This document shows positions 1 to 8,497 of a stretch of 64,000 nucleotides of DNA, piece after piece. The DNA lies in assembly GCA_028290305.1 (NCBI GenBank), contig JAQGKC010000429.1, positions 1 through 64,000 on the forward strand, read 5' to 3'. The stretch's first letter is position 1. Every line of letters starts with the position of its first letter. The notes beneath the pieces were generated by a model. The model ran no database searches. It was not told the DNA's origin and saw nothing but the letters and a program-made list of their open reading frames with translations. Position numbers and translations under genes: made by a program. The stretch is from Bradyrhizobium sp. (GTDB lineage: Bacteria > Pseudomonadota > Alphaproteobacteria > Rhizobiales > Xanthobacteraceae).

Positions 1-1
1 C

Positions 2-196
2 GGAATCTCCGCCGAGACGGCCGACCGGCTGTTTAACCCCTTCTTCACCACCAAAGCCAGCGGCATGGGCATGGGACTCTCGATCTGCCGTTCGATCATC
101 GAAGCCCACGGCGGCCGGCTATGGGCCACGGCAAATCTGCCCCACGGGGCGACGTTTCAGTTCACATTACGGGTGAATGCAGACACTGCTAGCTAG
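2..196 (+). CDS. Sensor histidine kinase, C-terminal end (partial)
   Basis: The 5' part lies outside the window. The visible 64 residues are the end of a GHKL ATPase domain: the F-box-like LFNPFFTTKASGMGMGLSIC (N-terminal third), a G2-type GMGMGLS glycine motif and the closing AHGGRLWA/GATFQFTL strand pattern of two-component kinases. It would bind ATP and phosphorylate a histidine in its own missing dimerisation domain. The stop at 194-196 is 118 bases upstream of the permease gene, so it may or may not regulate that transporter. The family is clear; the signal it senses cannot be told. Confidence 0.85.
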   Translation, partial: GISAETADRLFNPFFTTKASGMGMGLSICRSIIEAHGGRLWATANLPHGATFQFTLRVNADTAS

Positions 197-314
197 GTGA
201 GGTTGCGTCCGCAAGCCCGTCCAAGAACAGGCGGTGGCTCTCAAATGCATACTTCAAATCGCTCGGCCTGTCGCGGCGACTTGAAGAAGATGTGAGCAGG
301 ACTAACGAAGTGGT

Positions 315-1184
315 GTGACGCCGGAAATGGATACGCTGTTGATTGCACTGTTCGAGATTCTGAGCTTCGGCGCGATCGTCGTCCTCGTCGTGTTGGGGCT
401 CGGCATCATCGCCAGCATGATGGGCATCTTCAATTTCGCGCAAGGCGAATTCGTCCTGCTCGGCGCCTACATCACCTATCTCGTCCACAGCGCGGGCCTG
501 CCGGTCGCCGTCGGCATGGTTGCGGCGCCGTTTGCGGTCGGCGCCCTTGGGCTCGTGCTCGAGCGTCTCGTGGTGCGGCGGTTCTACGCCGCGCCCATCG
601 TTGCGATGCTCGGCACCTATGCGCTCGGCCTGATTATCCGGGAGTCCGTGCGCGGGCTGATCGGCGGTCTCTACATCTCGGTGCCTGAGCCGATCGGTGG
701 CTCCATCACCATCGGCACGCTGCATTTCGCGGCTTGGCGCTTCGTCATTGTGATTATCACGGCGCTAGTGATGGCCGGCAGCTACGCGCTGCTCGCCTAC
801 ACATCGTTTGGGCTGCGGATCCGCGCGTCACTGGAAAATCCATCGCTGGCGCGTGCGTCCGGCATTTCCACCGGCATGATCTACAGCGTCACCTTTGCGT
901 TCGGCACAGCGCTCGCCGGTCTCGCCGGCGCGCTGATCGTTCCCGTGTTTTCGCTGTTCGCCGATCTCGGCATCCGCTTCCTGATCCAGGGTTTCGTCGC
1001 GGTCATGGTCGGCGGGGTGGGGTCGTTTGCGGGGCCCGTCGCCGGCGCGAGCGTGATCGGCACGCTGAGCGCGGCGCTGCCCTGGGTGATGGCGCCTGTG
1101 ATCGCCGACGTCCTGGTCTTCGTACTGGCTATCATTTTCATCAAGTTCCGGCCGCAAGGTCTCGTTTCGGGAAGAGGGGTCTAA
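315..1184 (+). CDS. livH: Branched-chain amino acid/amide-type ABC transporter permease (LivH family)
   Basis: Inner-membrane permease of a Liv-type ABC importer, 289 residues, the usual LivH length. It is hydrophobic throughout, with the family segments NFAQGEFVLLGAYITY near residue 35 and a C-terminal half ending in the typical VLVFVLAIIFIKFRPQGL. The chosen start is GTG at 315; an ATG four codons later (327) is equally possible because neither has a strong ribosome-binding site. It is the first gene of a five-gene operon (permease, binding protein, permease, two ATPases), with only 4 bases before the binding protein. The substrate is not evident from the permease. Confidence 0.88.
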   Translation: MTPEMDTLLIALFEILSFGAIVVLVVLGLGIIASMMGIFNFAQGEFVLLGAYITYLVHSAGLPVAVGMVAAPFAVGALGLVLERLVVRRFYAAPIVAMLGTYALGLIIRESVRGLIGGLYISVPEPIGGSITIGTLHFAAWRFVIVIITALVMAGSYALLAYTSFGLRIRASLENPSLARASGISTGMIYSVTFAFGTALAGLAGALIVPVFSLFADLGIRFLIQGFVAVMVGGVGSFAGPVAGASVIGTLSAALPWVMAPVIADVLVFVLAIIFIKFRPQGLVSGRGV

Positions 1185-1188
1185 ACCG

Positions 1189-2403
1189 TTGTTCAACAAT
1201 AAGCTCAGCCGCCGCCGTTTCCTCGGCAATTTCGCCTTCGCGTCCGCGGCGATCGCCACCGGCACTGGAAGCTGGGTGATCCGTCCGGACTGGGCGAACG
1301 CGGCGGAAGGACCGATCAAGCTCGGCATCGCCACCGATCTCACCGGCTCGCTCGGTTACGCCGGCAAAGCGGATGCCAATGTGGCGCGCATGGTGGTGAA
1401 GGAAATCAACGACGCCGGCGGCCTGCTCGGGCGCCCAATCGAACTGCTGATCGAGGACACCGCTACCAACGAATCGGTCGCGGTGGGCAATGTCCGCAAG
1501 CTGATCCAGCGCGACAAGGTCGATATGGTGCTCGGCGCAATCACAAGTTCGATGCGCAACGCCATCAAGGATGTGATCGTCGCGCGCGGCAAGACGCTCT
1601 ACATCTATCCACAACTTTACGAAGGCAAGGAATGCACGCCCTATCTGTTCTGCACCGGTCCTACCCCCGCGCAGCAGTGCGACGAATTCATTCCCTGGCT
1701 GATCAAGAACGGCGGCAAGAAATTTGCACTGCCCAGCGCCAATTATGTCTGGCCGCATACGTTGAACATCTATGCGCGCAAGGTGATCGAGGCCAATGGC
1801 GGCGAGGTGGTGTTTGAAGAATATTATCCGCTCGACCAGATCGATTTCAGCGCCACAGTGAACCGGATCATCTCCAACAAGGTGGATGTGGTGTTCAACA
1901 CCGTGATCCCGCCGGGAGTCGGCCCGTTCTTCAAGCAGCTCTATGAAGCGGGCTTTTTGAAAAATGGCGGCCGGCTGTCATGCGTCTATTACGACGAGAA
2001 CACGCTGAGCATCAATCAGCCGGCCGAGATCGAAGGGCTTGCGAGTTGCCTCGACTATTTCAAGGCGCTCACACCGGAGGATCCGGTCAGCGCGAAGATC
2101 CAGGCGGCCTATGACAAGCAGTTCCCGGGCACGTTCCTGTTCGCAGCGGGAAGCGCCGCAACCGGCACCTATCGTGGGCTCAAGCTGTGGGAAGCCGCGG
2201 TCAAGGAGGCGGGCAAGGTCGACCGTGACGCGGTCGCCGCGGCGCTCGATCATGCCAAGATCGCCGAAGGCCCCGGCGGTCCTGCCGAAATGGTCCCGGG
2301 TAAGCGGCATTGCAAAATGAAGATGTACACGGCGGTTGCCAAGGGCGGTAACTACGAGATTGTTGCGCGCAGCAATGGTCTGGTCGATCCGAAGGAATGC
2401 TGA
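1189..2403 (+). CDS. ABC transporter periplasmic substrate-binding protein, Tat-exported (Peripla_BP_5/6 type)
   Basis: Periplasmic binding protein feeding the Liv-type importer. The TTG start gives an N-terminus with a twin-arginine signal (SRRRFLGNF, residues 8-16) and hydrophobic stretch, so export of the folded protein through Tat is expected. The mature part begins IKLGIATDLTGSLGYAG and has the two-lobed layout of the leucine/urea/amide binding family. The segment LYIYPQLYEGKECTPYLFC resembles the urea/short-chain amide (UrtA/AmiC/FmdD) branch more than the leucine-binding branch. The gene sits between the two permease genes, an order also common in urea/amide clusters. Ligand assignment is inference only. 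Confidence 0.85.
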   Translation: MFNNKLSRRRFLGNFAFASAAIATGTGSWVIRPDWANAAEGPIKLGIATDLTGSLGYAGKADANVARMVVKEINDAGGLLGRPIELLIEDTATNESVAVGNVRKLIQRDKVDMVLGAITSSMRNAIKDVIVARGKTLYIYPQLYEGKECTPYLFCTGPTPAQQCDEFIPWLIKNGGKKFALPSANYVWPHTLNIYARKVIEANGGEVVFEEYYPLDQIDFSATVNRIISNKVDVVFNTVIPPGVGPFFKQLYEAGFLKNGGRLSCVYYDENTLSINQPAEIEGLASCLDYFKALTPEDPVSAKIQAAYDKQFPGTFLFAAGSAATGTYRGLKLWEAAVKEAGKVDRDAVAAALDHAKIAEGPGGPAEMVPGKRHCKMKMYTAVAKGGNYEIVARSNGLVDPKEC

Positions 2404-2453
2404 GCGTATCGCAGCAAGCCGCGCGTGGCTCTGGAGTTAGTGCTGGCAACTTG

Positions 2454-3500
2454 ATGACAGAAACGACACCGACTGACCTGAGCCTTCCCATTCGTGTTGG
2501 TCGTTCTCGCCGATGGCAACTTCTGCCGGTCATGGAAATCGTGGTGCTTGCGATCGGCGCCCTGCTGCCGCTCGTGCTTCAGGACTATCTGACCATCTAT
2601 GCCACGCGGGTCCTGATCCTCTGCCTGTTCGCGCTCTCGTTCGATCTGGTGTGGGGGTACGCCGGGATCATGAGTTTCGGACAGGCTGTGTTTTTCGGTT
2701 CGGCCGGATACGGCGTGGCGCTGATCGCCCGCGATCTCGGCGTCACGTCGATGCTGATCGTGTTGCCGGCGGGCCTGTTGATCGGGTTCGCATTCGCTTT
2801 GCTGCTCGGGGGATTCCTGCTGCTGGGACGGCATCCATCGAGCGTTATTTTCGTTTCCCTGGGCACGCTGACCGGGTCGTATGCCTTCGATCGGCTGGCA
2901 CGGGGCTGGTACTATCTTGGTGGCCAGAACGGCATTCCCTCGATCCCGCCCATGAGCCTTGGCAGCTACGACCTGGACGAAGGCCCGGTGTTCTATTATC
3001 TCGCGCTGGGTATTCTGCTGCTCGTCTATCTTCTCTGTCGTTTCCTGGTGGGGTCGCAGTTTGGATTGGCTCTCGCCGGCCTGCGCGAGAATGAGCAGCG
3101 CATCGCGTTTTTTGGCTACCGGGTACAGCGCCTCAAGGCGATCATCTTTTCATTTGCCGGCGCCATCGCAGGGTTAGCCGGCAGTCTTTATGCCTTCCAC
3201 GAGGGCTTCGTCTGGCCGAACATGCTGGGCGTGGTGATGTCCACCCAGGTCGTGCTTTATGTCTTGTTCGGCGGCGCCGGCACCTTGATCGGGGCGGTGA
3301 TCGGCACCGTCGTCATCGAGGCGGTCAGCTTCTGGCTGTCGAACAGCTATCAGGACATCTGGCCGATCATCCTTGGCGTGCTGCTGCTATTGGTTATTCT
3401 GTTTCGTCCGGCCGGGCTGATCAGCCTGATCGTCAGCGAGCGCGAACGCGTGGGCGGTTTTGGTCGGCCGCCGAAGGAGGGACGTCATGGCTCTTCTTGA
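2454..3500 (+). CDS. livM: Branched-chain amino acid/amide-type ABC transporter permease (LivM family)
   Basis: Second inner-membrane permease of the importer. It is hydrophobic with the family signatures LSFDLVWGYAGIMSFGQAVFF in the N-terminal third and GLAGSLYAFHEGFVWP, then GGAGTLIGAVIGTVVIEAV, in the C-terminal half. The reading frame is open from ATG 2397, which overlaps the binding-protein stop, but the purine run GAAGGA abuts that ATG and the first 19 residues look non-conserved. I therefore favour ATG 2454 (348 residues). Translation may be coupled to the upstream gene. Function follows the family; substrate unknown. Confidence 0.85.
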   Translation: MTETTPTDLSLPIRVGRSRRWQLLPVMEIVVLAIGALLPLVLQDYLTIYATRVLILCLFALSFDLVWGYAGIMSFGQAVFFGSAGYGVALIARDLGVTSMLIVLPAGLLIGFAFALLLGGFLLLGRHPSSVIFVSLGTLTGSYAFDRLARGWYYLGGQNGIPSIPPMSLGSYDLDEGPVFYYLALGILLLVYLLCRFLVGSQFGLALAGLRENEQRIAFFGYRVQRLKAIIFSFAGAIAGLAGSLYAFHEGFVWPNMLGVVMSTQVVLYVLFGGAGTLIGAVIGTVVIEAVSFWLSNSYQDIWPIILGVLLLLVILFRPAGLISLIVSERERVGGFGRPPKEGRHGSS

Positions 3501-4221
3501 GGCGCGTGGGCTCACCAAGATATTCGGCAAGCTGACGGCCTTGAATGGTGCCGAACTCACGGTCGCGGAAAACGAATTTCATGGCCTGATCGGACCGAAC
3601 GGCTCCGGCAAGAGCACGCTGATGAAATGCGTGGCCGGCGCGGAATTCCCGACCACCGGTACGGTGACTTTTGCCGGTCGCGATATCACACAGGCCACCC
3701 CCGCCGAGCGGGCCCGCGCCGGCATGAGCCTGAAGTTCCAGATCATCAGCGTGCTGCCGGCACTGACGCTGTACGACAATATTCTGCTGGCGCTGCAAGC
3801 CCAGACGTCGCTACCCAGCCTGGTGTTTTCCCGGACGCGGGGCGTCCTGCATGATCGCGTCATGGCCATGCTCGAGCAATTCCGTCTGGTCGATCAGGCG
3901 GCGGATGCGGCCTCCGCCCTTTCTCATGGCCAGCAGCAATGGCTTGAGATCGCCATGGCTCTGGCGCCGGAGCCGAAGCTATTGCTGCTGGACGAGCCGA
4001 CCGGCGGCATGAGCCTGGAAGAACGGCGCGTTACCGGCGAACTGCTGCAGCCTATCAAGAAACGTTGCTCGCTTGTCATCGTCGAACACGATCTCGATTT
4101 TATTCGCGACATTTGCGACCGGCTGACCGTGCTCGATCAAGGCAGCGTGCTCGATTGCGGCTCGGTCCGGCACATCCAGTCAAGCCCCAAGGTCCAGGAG
4201 GTCTATCTCCGTCGTGCCTGA
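3487..4221 (+). CDS. livG: ABC transporter ATP-binding protein (LivG family)
   Basis: Cytoplasmic ATPase of the importer, 244 residues. Walker A is GPNGSGKST (about residues 37-45), the signature motif is the LSHGQQQW variant typical of LivG, Walker B/D-loop is LLLLDEPTGGMS, and the switch histidine lies in IVEHDLDFI. The ATG at 3487 is preceded by a strong AAGGAGG at 3474-3480, so an in-frame TTG at 3460 is rejected as start. The stop overlaps the start of the second ATPase by 8 bases, implying coupled translation of the two nucleotide-binding subunits. Confidence 0.9.
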   Translation: MALLEARGLTKIFGKLTALNGAELTVAENEFHGLIGPNGSGKSTLMKCVAGAEFPTTGTVTFAGRDITQATPAERARAGMSLKFQIISVLPALTLYDNILLALQAQTSLPSLVFSRTRGVLHDRVMAMLEQFRLVDQAADAASALSHGQQQWLEIAMALAPEPKLLLLDEPTGGMSLEERRVTGELLQPIKKRCSLVIVEHDLDFIRDICDRLTVLDQGSVLDCGSVRHIQSSPKVQEVYLRRA

Positions 4222-4915
4222 TGACAAATACCTCGATATCCGGAATCTCGATGCCGGTTATGGCCGCAGTCAGGTCCTGTTCGACGTCACCATGACCGTG
4301 CCATGGCGAGGCGGCGTCGCGATCCTCGGCCGCAACGGCGCGGGCAAGACCACGTTGATGAAGGCCATCATCGGAGAGCTGCCGTTGCTGGGCGGGTCCG
4401 TGAGCCTGGACGCCCGTGACGTCGGGCGGCTGCCGACCGAGCAGCGCATTCGCATGGGGTTCGGATACGTCCCGCAGGAGCATTCGGTGTTCGGACGGCT
4501 TTCGGTGCGGGACAATCTCGCGGTGGGCGCGCTTACCAATCGTGACAGCCAGGCCGTCAATCGAATCCTGGAAATATTTCCGAAACTCGGCCAGCGGATG
4601 GACCAGGTCGCTGGCACGTTATCGGGCGGTGAACGCAAGATGCTCGCGATCGGACGTGCGCTGCTGTCGGACCCACGGGTGTTGTTGCTGGACGAGCCGA
4701 CTGAGGGCGTCTGGATCGGTGTCATCGAGGAAATCACCGAGCGATTGATCCTGCTGGCAAAGGATATCGCCATTGTCATCGTCGAGCAGCATCTTGATCT
4801 CGCGCTCAGGGTTGCCAGTCGCGCCTATGTACTGGATCGTGGCAGGGTCGCGCTCACGGGATCGGCGCAGGACGTTCGCACCGATCCAAAACTGTTGCAA
4901 TATCTCGCGCCTTGA
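4214..4915 (+). CDS. livF: ABC transporter ATP-binding protein (LivF family)
   Basis: Second ATPase of the importer, 233 residues, the family's normal length. Walker A is GRNGAGKTT, the signature is LSGGERKML, Walker B is VLLLDEPTEG and the switch histidine is in IVEQHLDLA. The D-loop region reads EGVWIGVIEEI where most LivF proteins have GLAP followed by a conserved helix; this may be a lineage variant. The GTG start overlaps livG. It closes the five-gene operon; no clear intrinsic terminator follows, only a 6-bp-arm hairpin at 5002-5017. Confidence 0.88.
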   Translation: MPDDKYLDIRNLDAGYGRSQVLFDVTMTVPWRGGVAILGRNGAGKTTLMKAIIGELPLLGGSVSLDARDVGRLPTEQRIRMGFGYVPQEHSVFGRLSVRDNLAVGALTNRDSQAVNRILEIFPKLGQRMDQVAGTLSGGERKMLAIGRALLSDPRVLLLDEPTEGVWIGVIEEITERLILLAKDIAIVIVEQHLDLALRVASRAYVLDRGRVALTGSAQDVRTDPKLLQYLAP

Positions 4916-5120
4916 GGCTCTCGAACGGGTGCTGATACAAAGCGAACATCGCCGAGCGGCCGCTCCCGGTCTGTCGCTTAAATTTCATATAAGTCTTAGA
5001 TGAGGTGTTCACACCTCGCTATCCAACAGATCCGCTCCGCATTTTGTGGTTGTAGGTTGTCGTCTACAAGCCTGTTCCGCACTGCGCCAATGCATCTGCG
5101 GCTCCCGGTTGGAGAAGACG
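4916..5120. other. Intergenic stretch with one hairpin, between convergent transcription units
   Basis: With the doubtful small ORF that follows, about 350 bases separate the end of livF from the end of the minus-strand methyltransferase gene. The only clear structure is a perfect inverted repeat, arms GAGGTG/CACCTC with a TTCA loop, at 5002-5017. It lacks a T-run, so it is at best a weak or factor-dependent termination site. A shorter TTGTAG/CTACAA pair lies near 5050-5070. Nothing else is recognised. Confidence 0.5.
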
Positions 5121-5267
5121 ATGATTGCGTTTTGCTATTTTTGCGATGCTGCTCTCCTGGCATTCTGCGTATTGCGGCTGGTGTCCGAGCAAGGTGCGAA
5201 CATCATCTCATTTATTGCCGCACACATGCCATTAGCAGTCGATGTGTTCATGTCGTCGCACTCCTAG
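5121..5267 (+). CDS. Possible 48-residue hydrophobic peptide (doubtful)
   Basis: A short open frame starting MIAFCYFCDAALLAFCVL and ending in VFMSSHS. The ATG at 5121 follows GGAGAAGACG with sensible spacing, and the peptide contains a hydrophobic stretch and three cysteines. Against it: it lies in a convergent intergenic region, overlaps the 3' end of the minus-strand methyltransferase by 4 bases, and has no recognisable family. It could be a small membrane protein or chance. Confidence 0.25.
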   Translation: MIAFCYFCDAALLAFCVLRLVSEQGANIISFIAAHMPLAVDVFMSSHS

Positions 5268-6010
5268 AGAGCGCTTTCCCTTACAACAACCGGCCTGCGG
5301 GCTGGCGATAATCGCGGACGCAGATTGTCGCGCGACAAGATCACTCGGCCCCGGAAGATACGCGCGGACTGCGATTCAAAATACTTTCGCAATTCTTCAG
5401 TGTAGAATTCGTCTGAGTACTCCTTATTAAATTCAAGCGCGATGGTGCCGCCAGGATTGAGGAGGTTTGCTTGGAGGTCGCCGAGGAAAAAATCCCACTC
5501 GTCAACTCCCCACACATTGTCTGTCTTGTGCCCGTTGAAACACATCTGGTGGGCGGTGATGACGTCAAACCGTCTCCCAAGAGCGGGTAGCGCTTTATAC
5601 GCTTCGATTCTTGAACCTGTCCTGGACAGGCCAAAGAGAGCAATCATGTCAGTGTAGAATTGATAGTTTGGAAGATCGATGCCATGAACGTTGTGGCCAA
5701 AATATTTGCAGCAAAACAAGAAGTAGCCGGCACCACAACCTAAATCCAGCACCGAGACCGGCGGTGATTTATCGAGCCCCAGTTCGATCACACGCATCAT
5801 CTTTGCCCGCAACCACCGTTGCTTGTCGAAATATTTGGTACTGTCGGGTCCATCCGAGCTGTGCTTGGCGATTACCTGCTGAAATTTCACCTGATCAACC
5901 AGGGTGTCTGCCTTGGCAGCAAGTGGGCGGGCTCTAAGGAAGTTGGGAATGTCCGAGATAGAATATTTTTGGCGTCCTGCATTTGCAAAAAACATGGCAA
6001 TACTCTCCAT
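5264..6010 (-). CDS. SAM-dependent methyltransferase (class I, Methyltransf_23-like)
   Basis: 248-residue protein with the class I SAM-binding motif VLDLGCGAGYFLFC near residue 95, followed by an acidic strand end in VHGIDLPNYQF and a motif-IV-like region FDVITAHQMCFNGH. The acceptor is unknown. Its place at the edge of the polysaccharide island suggests modification of a sugar or of a cell-surface molecule, but this is context only. A second ATG five codons in (5995) is an alternative start. Base composition is lower in GC than neighbouring genes, which may point to a different history. Confidence 0.75.
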   Translation of the reverse strand: MESIAMFFANAGRQKYSISDIPNFLRARPLAAKADTLVDQVKFQQVIAKHSSDGPDSTKYFDKQRWLRAKMMRVIELGLDKSPPVSVLDLGCGAGYFLFCCKYFGHNVHGIDLPNYQFYTDMIALFGLSRTGSRIEAYKALPALGRRFDVITAHQMCFNGHKTDNVWGVDEWDFFLGDLQANLLNPGGTIALEFNKEYSDEFYTEELRKYFESQSARIFRGRVILSRDNLRPRLSPARRPVVVRESAL

Positions 6011-6196
6011 CGGGCTATTCTAGCCGTCCGTGTTTACTAAACGAATGCACCGCAGCAAAAGTAACCTTAACGTCTATCTTTTTTGGGGCGGCAAAGTGGC
6101 ATCATCTGTCACCTCGACACCGTAAATCTTAGTTTGGCTTGGCGTCGGAATGATCAGAATGCTTTCCAAATCAGCAATTCGGCCAATCTTTCGCAG

Positions 6197-6487
6197 TCAA
6201 TCCTTCCACGGTCGGAACTGCTTTGTATCGCCGGGACTAAGACCGCCGAGGTGCCGGACAATATTGTCATAGGCGCGATCACTGACCTTATAAATGATCG
6301 TGTCGTCGACTGGCTTGCCATCGGCTGTGAGCCTCAGATGTAATGAGATACTGCCATCATCCTGCATTGTCGCCGATCCGACATACGGCATCGAAGACCG
6401 CGCGTCATGGGGAGATGGCCGGGCGTCCTGGGCAAAGGAACCGTTAGCAACGAACAGCATGATGAGGACCAGAAAATTTTTACCCAT
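6197..6487 (-). CDS. Small secreted protein of unknown function
   Basis: Start chosen at the internal ATG that gives MGKNFLVLIMLFVANGSFAQ, a textbook Sec signal peptide with an AQ cleavage site; the longer form would begin with eight extra hydrophilic residues. The mature part is about 77 residues, with alternating strand-like segments (MQDDGSISLHLRLTADG) and no cysteine. No family is recognised. It sits between two methyltransferase genes on the same strand. Confidence 0.6.
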   Translation of the reverse strand: MGKNFLVLIMLFVANGSFAQDARPSPHDARSSMPYVGSATMQDDGSISLHLRLTADGKPVDDTIIYKVSDRAYDNIVRHLGGLSPGDTKQFRPWKD

Positions 6488-6535
6488 GGTCTTCGTCCAC
6501 AGTCTATCCATCGCGGGTGCAAGAAGGCCGCGACG

Positions 6536-7279
6536 TCATACGATATCTGACCGCCGCCACACGCCAATGACGCGTCCGGTGGCTGGATCGTCGTCTTCGC
6601 GCAGGATTTCGAACGGCGGCGGAAGATCAAACGGAGGCGCGCACAGGTTCAGGTGGCGCACCTGGCCGAACCTGATGTCGGCATTTCGTTGCGCATTGGG
6701 ATAGGTGGTCGCCAATAGATAGCGAACTTTCGACCGCCGAAATTGATTAAGAGCGCTCCAGACCGCTTCGTCCGGGAAATGGATCATCAAATCTCGCGCA
6801 AGCCATGCGTTGACGTCTGGAAGGGGATCGCGAAGCACGTCGAGCTCCATGAACTCGACCTCGGGATATTTTCGGCGGTTCTCGTTGATGAGATCATGAA
6901 CGATGTCGGCCCCGATATACTTAAAACCGGGTGGCCAGTCGGTGTGTTTCATCCAGTGAAAGTCGCCACACGGCGCGTCCAGCAGCGAGTTAATTGAATG
7001 GCGAAGGACAAATTTTGGGAGTTCGGCTCGGATCGTCACGGTCCGTTTCAGTTCCGCGCCCCAGCCGCTGCGGCTCTCGCCGTTATTCCACCAGTTTCTT
7101 TTGAAGATATTCGTGAAGACCTGTTTCGGATTGTCGGTGCCGAGACCGGCCACCGTCATCCTTTCGTTGATGATGGAACGCAGCCTGGGCGGCGCGTTAT
7201 TGCGGATCGACTCGTAAAAGCGTGGCGTATGCTTCTTAAGCAATAACGCGGTTTCCGTGACGGCCCTTGAAAGATGCAT
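6536..7279 (-). CDS. Methyltransferase-like protein
   Basis: 247 residues from ATG 7279, which is preceded by an AGGAA-type ribosome-binding site; an open frame upstream to 7375 is rejected because it would overlap the neighbouring glycosidase gene. The core SLLDAPCGDFHWMKHTDW resembles the degenerate SAM-binding motif (DxxCGxG) of small rhizobial methyltransferases, followed by IGADIVHDLINEN and a late LMIHFPDEAVWSAL typical of that fold. The acceptor is unknown. The gene lies just downstream of the GH10 gene (24 bases), suggesting co-transcription. Confidence 0.7.
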   Translation of the reverse strand: MHLSRAVTETALLLKKHTPRFYESIRNNAPPRLRSIINERMTVAGLGTDNPKQVFTNIFKRNWWNNGESRSGWGAELKRTVTIRAELPKFVLRHSINSLLDAPCGDFHWMKHTDWPPGFKYIGADIVHDLINENRRKYPEVEFMELDVLRDPLPDVNAWLARDLMIHFPDEAVWSALNQFRRSKVRYLLATTYPNAQRNADIRFGQVRHLNLCAPPFDLPPPFEILREDDDPATGRVIGVWRRSDIV

Positions 7280-7302
7280 GCTGTATTCCTGCTTAAGCTC
7301 GA

Positions 7303-8427
7303 TCAGCGGGACCGCTCGTTGGTGGTGAGGCCGGGGCGTCGGGCGTTCTCGAAGTTTTGCGCGATGACATCCCATAGCGGCTTTTGCTGTAGCCGGTCAT
7401 CGTAGGGCAGGGGCCGGGGAAGCCGCGTCGCCGTCGGGTTTTTGGCTCGGAACATTCCGCGATAGAACGAATAATTGTCGGCCAACTCCCAGGTGATAAG
7501 CGCCTTGACGGCCGGATGCCGCAGCGTCGGTTCCAGGAACTGCTGCGCTGTGCTGGCGACGACGGCATCGCGGGCTTTGGCGTCATCCGGGAAGGTGTCG
7601 TCGCGGACGTCGAATTCGGTGATGTAGATATCGACGCCCAGATCGGCCAACGCGTGCAAAAACTCGCTGAACCGGGCTGGATCGTGTGGATATTGCGGTT
7701 GCAAATGGCCCTGCAGGCCGACGACATCGAGCTTCACGCCCGCGTTCTTGAGATCGGCGACCAGCTTCAACAGCCCGCGGCGAACGGCCAGCCCAAGCTC
7801 GTCGTCGCGCTCGGTCTGCGCCTCGTTCAACACGAATTTGGTGGTGCGATCGACCTGGGCGGCGCGCTCAAACGCGCGCCGTATATAATCGGTGCCGAAG
7901 GCGTCGTACCAGGGGCCGAGCCGGAACCCGCCGGGGGCTTTATGTCCGGGCCAGAATGGCTCATTGACGATGTCCCACGACTGCAGCTTTCCTGCATATC
8001 GCCCGACCACTTCCTCAATATAGGAATCGAAAAACATGCGCCGCTCGCTGGCGCTCATGTTTTTGACCCATTCGGGATTCCATTCGTTCCAGACGAGGCA
8101 GTGCCCACGCATGGCAATTTTATGCTGATCGCAGAATGCGAGCAGCCGGTCGGCGGTTTCGAAATGTTTGGGGCCGGGCTGCGGCGCAACCCTTCCAATC
8201 TTCAGCGCAACGTCGGTCGTGATGATTTTCGTCTGGGTGACGTAGAGATCGCGATAGGCGGGATCGTTGTCGATCACCTCCGCCGCGGCTGCGCCGAACA
8301 GATAACCGTTCTTGGCAGCGATGGTGCCAAGACCAGGTGTCGGCGCTGCCTCAGCCATCCGCCCATTCGTCGCGACGACGCCGGCAGCAGCCATTTGCAA
8401 GAGGCGACGGCGCGAAAGTGCAATCAT
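7303..8427 (-). CDS. Glycoside hydrolase family 10 protein (endo-1,4-beta-xylanase-like), Tat-exported
   Basis: 374 residues, one GH10 catalytic domain and no carbohydrate-binding module. The N-terminus ALSRRRLLQM is a twin-arginine signal with cleavage after AEA. Catalytic residues are visible: the acid/base glutamate E156 in WDIVNEPF and the nucleophile E271 in YITEFDVR; the substrate-site motifs HCLVWNEWNPEW and WELADNYS also fit. Characterised family members cut beta-1,4-xylan or related glycans. Placed inside a polysaccharide island, it may instead trim the native polymer, as endoglycanases do in other exopolysaccharide loci; that is inference. A conserved palindromic motif lies 33-60 bases upstream. 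Confidence 0.9.
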   Translation of the reverse strand: MIALSRRRLLQMAAAGVVATNGRMAEAAPTPGLGTIAAKNGYLFGAAAAEVIDNDPAYRDLYVTQTKIITTDVALKIGRVAPQPGPKHFETADRLLAFCDQHKIAMRGHCLVWNEWNPEWVKNMSASERRMFFDSYIEEVVGRYAGKLQSWDIVNEPFWPGHKAPGGFRLGPWYDAFGTDYIRRAFERAAQVDRTTKFVLNEAQTERDDELGLAVRRGLLKLVADLKNAGVKLDVVGLQGHLQPQYPHDPARFSEFLHALADLGVDIYITEFDVRDDTFPDDAKARDAVVASTAQQFLEPTLRHPAVKALITWELADNYSFYRGMFRAKNPTATRLPRPLPYDDRLQQKPLWDVIAQNFENARRPGLTTNERSR

Positions 8428-8459
8428 TTTGTTGCTCGCGTTTCGTGAACGTGACGCAT

Positions 8460-8490
8460 ATCGTTGCGTCGCAATATCGCGATTTTGTGG
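8460..8490. promoter_or_regulatory. Shared palindromic motif, copy 1 (upstream of the GH10 gene)
   Basis: Reads ATCGTTGCGTCGCAATAT and then CGCGATTTTGTGG. The core TCGCAATATCGCGA (8469-8482) is a near-palindrome. The same element occurs in inverted orientation at 12338-12368 upstream of the WecG-like gene, with about two differences over 29 positions, although the flanking DNA is unrelated. Position just upstream of the GH10 start suggests an operator or promoter element; which factor binds is unknown. Confidence 0.5.
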
Positions 8491-8497
8491 CGATTAT

